From Methylobacterium nodulans ORS 2060 (GTDB lineage Bacteria > Pseudomonadota > Alphaproteobacteria > Rhizobiales > Beijerinckiaceae): a stretch of DNA of 64,000 nucleotides. Positions 61,571-64,000 of this stretch are shown here, one piece after another. Each line of letters begins with the position of its first letter. Position 1 is the stretch's first letter. The stretch lies in NCBI RefSeq assembly GCF_000022085.1, contig NC_011894.1, forward strand, positions 646,501 to 710,500, written 5' to 3'. The position numbers were made by a program, and so were the translations under genes. The notes under the pieces are model-generated. The model worked only from the letters and a program-made list of their open reading frames with translations. It did no database searches and was not told where the DNA came from.

Positions 61571-62728
61571 TTAGGCCTTGCGAGCCTGACGGCGGCGCGG
61601 GGCGGGTCTACCCGTCGTATCCCGGATGATGAGTTCCGTCGGCAGGTGCACGACACTCACAGGCGCGTCGAGGTCGTCGATGCGTCTGACCAGGAGTTCG
61701 GCAGCGGTCTGCCCGATGAGCTTGCTCGGGACGGACACCGAGGTGAGGGCAGGCCGCCACAGCGTCGCCTCCGCGACGTCGTCGAACCCGACGACGGAAA
61801 AGTCGAGCCCAGGCGTCAAACTCCGCGCGCGCAGACCGAGCATGGCGCCAAAAGCGACCACGTCGTTGAAGCAGACGGTGGCGGTCGGAGGGTCCGGGAG
61901 ATCGAGGAGCGCGAAGACCTGCGACATGCCAGCATCTCGACTCGCCGGCCCGGACCGCACCAGTTGCGGCTCGAATTCGATCCCGCTCCGCGCCAGCGCC
62001 TGCTGGTATCCTTCCAGTCGCTCGCGCCCGGTCGAGATGTCCGTGTTCAGGCCAATAAACCCGATGCGCCTGTGGCCGAGGCTGATCAGATGCTCGGTCG
62101 CGCTCACCATCCCGGCGCGATGATCGGCCTGCACGAGGTCGGTCTCCGCACCCGGAACCGAGCGGGACACCATCACGAAGGGCAGCCGCCACGATCGCAG
62201 CAGGTCCGCGAACGCGGCATCGGTGCCCCGCGCAGGCACGACCAGCAGACCGTCCACGTTGTATTCCCGGATCGTCGCCGCGAAGGCGCTCTGCCGCTCG
62301 ACCGACTCGCCCGTGTTGGACAGGATGACGATGCGGTTCTGGGCCGTGAGCGCGTCCTCTATCGCCGCAGTGACCTCCGCGAAGTAGGGGTTGACCAGAT
62401 CGTTGATGGCGAGGCCGACGAGGCGCGTCTGCGTCGAGCGCAGGCTTGCCGCACCCCGGTTGTAGACGTAGCCGAGCTGTTCCGCGGCCGACAGGACGCG
62501 CCTGCGCGTCCGTTCCGGAATGCTCGGGTTGTTACGCAGGACGAGAGAGACGGTTGCCCTGGAAAGGCCCGTGGCTTGGGCGATGTCCTGAAGCGTGGGC
62601 CGTGCCTGTTGCTTATCTTCGCCCAAACGACCAACGCGCTCCATGCCGCCCGCCCCGCACCTGTTTGCGAGGCGGCCTCTCCCGTTCGTCACACCCCGGC
62701 GGGTCGGGGTCAAGCGCTGCGCCATCAC
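61571..62728 (-). CDS. LacI-family transcriptional regulator
   Basis: 385 residues if the ATG at 62728 is used (ATGA overlap with the upstream enzyme); 357 from the ATG at 62644. The HTH is TLQDIAQATGLSRATVSLVL, then RRRVLSAAEQLGYVYNRGA hinge. The sugar-binding domain has LVGLAINDLVNPYFAEVTAA, LGHRRIGFIGLN and VCFNDVVAFGAM. It probably represses the adjacent catabolic gene and responds to a sugar. Confidence 0.9.
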   Translation of the reverse strand: MMAQRLTPTRRGVTNGRGRLANRCGAGGMERVGRLGEDKQQARPTLQDIAQATGLSRATVSLVLRNNPSIPERTRRRVLSAAEQLGYVYNRGAASLRSTQTRLVGLAINDLVNPYFAEVTAAIEDALTAQNRIVILSNTGESVERQSAFAATIREYNVDGLLVVPARGTDAAFADLLRSWRLPFVMVSRSVPGAETDLVQADHRAGMVSATEHLISLGHRRIGFIGLNTDISTGRERLEGYQQALARSGIEFEPQLVRSGPASRDAGMSQVFALLDLPDPPTATVCFNDVVAFGAMLGLRARSLTPGLDFSVVGFDDVAEATLWRPALTSVSVPSKLIGQTAAELLVRRIDDLDAPVSVVHLPTELIIRDTTGRPAPRRRQARKA

Positions 62729-63891
62729 CCGATGCCGTGCAGCGCCAGCACGGTCCGCATGCGAGCGACGGCCATCTCGAGGTCTTGGAACAGGCCGATA
62801 GCCGCCGCGTGGCGGAACACGCGGGCGAAGTGGAGGATCGATCGGGCGCCTTGCTGTGCCCCGAGCATGACGAAGTGATCCTGGTGGCCGTTGAGATAGG
62901 CCAGGAACACGACGCCGGTCTTGTAGTACTGGGTCGGAGCCCGGAACAACTCGCGCGACAGCGGAACCGTGGGGTCCAGAATATCTCTGAACTCTCTCAC
63001 CCCGCCGGTCTCGAGCGCCGCCAGAGCCGCGGACGCCACCGGCGCGATGGGGTCGAAGATGCCCAGCAGCGCGTGGCTGTAGCCCACCTCGTCGCCGGCG
63101 ATCATCTCCGGGTAGTTGAAGTCGTCGCCGGTGTACATCTTGATCCCGCGTGGCAGACGGCGTCGCATGCCGACCTCAAGATCCTTGTCGAGCAGCGAAA
63201 TCTTGATGCCGTCGATCTTGGCCGCGTTCTCTCCCATCATGGCGAGGCACGCGTCCATGGCCGCCGGGACGGCGTGCGGCCCCCAATACCCCGCCAGGGC
63301 CGGGTCGAACATCTCGCCCAGCCAGTGCAGGACGACAGGCTGGTCCGCCTCCGCGAGGACGCGGCGGTACACGTCGGCGTAGTCGGCGGGGCTGCGCGCG
63401 GCACGGGCGAGCGCGCGGCTGGCCATGAGGATGACGCGGCCACCGAGGCCCTGAACGAAGCCGAGTTGGTCGAGGTAGGCGCGGACCACGTCATCGAGCG
63501 TCGCCCCGGCCGGATCGAGCTGGTCCGTGCCAACGCCGGAGAAGACGACGGCTCCCGGCCGGCGCCTGGCGCTCTCGACGGTGTTGCGGATCAGGATCTT
63601 GGCGGCCTCCCAGTCGAGCCCCATTCCGCGCTGGGCCGTGTCCATCGCCTCCGCGATGCCGAGACCGAGGTCCCAGAGGTGGTCACGGAAGCGCTGGGTC
63701 CTCTCGAAGTCGATGGCGACCTCTCCTCGCATGGGGGAGATGTCGGCCATCGGGTTCGCCACGACGTGACCCGCCGAGAGGGCGATCCGTGGGAGCGCCT
63801 GTCCGGCTCTGGCCGTGCGCCACGGCTTCGGCTCGGGGAGTTCGACGGTCTCGATCGTGCCGTTCGATGTCGGGAGTCGGATGGATGCCAT
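62725..63891 (-). CDS. DUF993 (dihydrodipicolinate synthase-like) enzyme
   Basis: 388 residues. TIM-barrel aldolase-like protein: RIALSAGHVVANPMADISPM, FSGVGTDQLDPAGATLDDVV, VVLHWLGEMFDPALAGYWG and the likely Schiff-base lysine region DGIKISLLDKDLE. DUF993 enzymes occur with Gfo/Idh oxidoreductases and sugar transporters in carbohydrate (inositol-like or ketose) breakdown. Coupled to the LacI gene by ATGA. Upstream bases 63892-64000 hold its promoter side. Confidence 0.85.
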   Translation of the reverse strand: MASIRLPTSNGTIETVELPEPKPWRTARAGQALPRIALSAGHVVANPMADISPMRGEVAIDFERTQRFRDHLWDLGLGIAEAMDTAQRGMGLDWEAAKILIRNTVESARRRPGAVVFSGVGTDQLDPAGATLDDVVRAYLDQLGFVQGLGGRVILMASRALARAARSPADYADVYRRVLAEADQPVVLHWLGEMFDPALAGYWGPHAVPAAMDACLAMMGENAAKIDGIKISLLDKDLEVGMRRRLPRGIKMYTGDDFNYPEMIAGDEVGYSHALLGIFDPIAPVASAALAALETGGVREFRDILDPTVPLSRELFRAPTQYYKTGVVFLAYLNGHQDHFVMLGAQQGARSILHFARVFRHAAAIGLFQDLEMAVARMRTVLALHGIG

Positions 63892-64000
63892 CGGATGGTG
63901 TCCTCGCTGTCGATGTGTCGTGATCCCGCCGAATCCGCCTCACCGCCTCGCTGGGCGGAAGGGCCGAGCGTCCGGCGTGAGGGCGGCGTGAGGGTTCGCG

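Noticed and set aside
1..64000. tRNA, rRNA or riboswitch genes
   Set aside because: No cloverleaf with a recognisable T-loop, rRNA segment or riboswitch core was seen; a covariance-model search would be needed to exclude them.

Overview
The window has the high GC content, codon use and gene content of an alphaproteobacterium, most likely Methylobacterium or Methylorubrum (inference: DUF5681 and HGG-type small proteins, many IS families, a DUF993/LacI sugar locus). It is almost entirely accessory DNA: a prophage, a scrambled zone of small genes and non-autonomous repeats, a large DNA-phosphorothioation (PT) defence operon riddled with insertion sequences, and a stretch that looks like resident chromosome.

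1-27.85 kb, prophage. Most genes are on the minus strand. Reading from 25.2 kb down to 1 there is an early/replication block (small proteins, CHC2/Toprim primase, an amber-interrupted Dam methylase, a DUF5906 helicase followed by a 9-bp iteron-like array), then packaging and lambda-type head genes (TerS, GpA-type TerL, gpW-like joiner, portal, S49 protease with nested scaffold, decoration protein D, capsid E), then P2-type baseplate and tail genes (V, W, J, I, fibres). The window cuts the last fibre gene. J carries an in-frame amber codon and an IS630 copy. Three cassettes point the other way on the plus strand: a RelE/XRE toxin-antitoxin pair and two low-GC genes, one a two-TM coiled-coil protein that may be an exclusion factor. 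A plus-strand lysis cassette (GH108 endolysin, holin-like protein, coiled-coil membrane protein) closes the prophage at a strong terminator near 27.84 kb.

27.85-35.8 kb, mosaic. This holds a Tat-signal protein, a ribbon-helix-helix-like protein, a 5'-truncated DUF927 helicase with a second iteron-like array behind it, DUF5681 and other small proteins, decayed genes, a low-GC secreted protein, a TA-flanked MITE with TAGAGCATTTTC-type ends, other inverted-repeat elements and an IS630 remnant.

35.8-57.6 kb, PT system. One minus-strand operon encodes SspA (cysteine desulfurase), SspB (DUF4007), SspC (ATPase), SspD (PP-loop/Fe-S sulfur transferase), SspF, SspG, SspH (HerA/FtsK-type) and a PT-associated methyltransferase, mostly joined by 4-bp or near-zero overlaps. 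It matches the SspABCD + SspFGH (DptFGH-like) architecture. Four IS elements have hit it: IS110 plus IS5 back to back in sspC, IS66-type in sspH (8-bp duplication), IS630 in the methyltransferase (TA duplication). Removing each one in silico restores a continuous reading frame, so the operon was whole until recently. sspA, sspB, sspD, sspF and sspG remain intact. Two palindromes in front of sspA are candidate operators.

57.6-64 kb, flank. A fragment of an FMN-dependent hydroxy-acid dehydrogenase and a serine-recombinase remnant split by an IS1182-type element (CTAG duplication) probably mark the old edge of the island. Beyond them lie a DUF4126 membrane protein, a LacI regulator and a DUF993 aldolase-like enzyme, which read as ordinary chromosomal metabolism.
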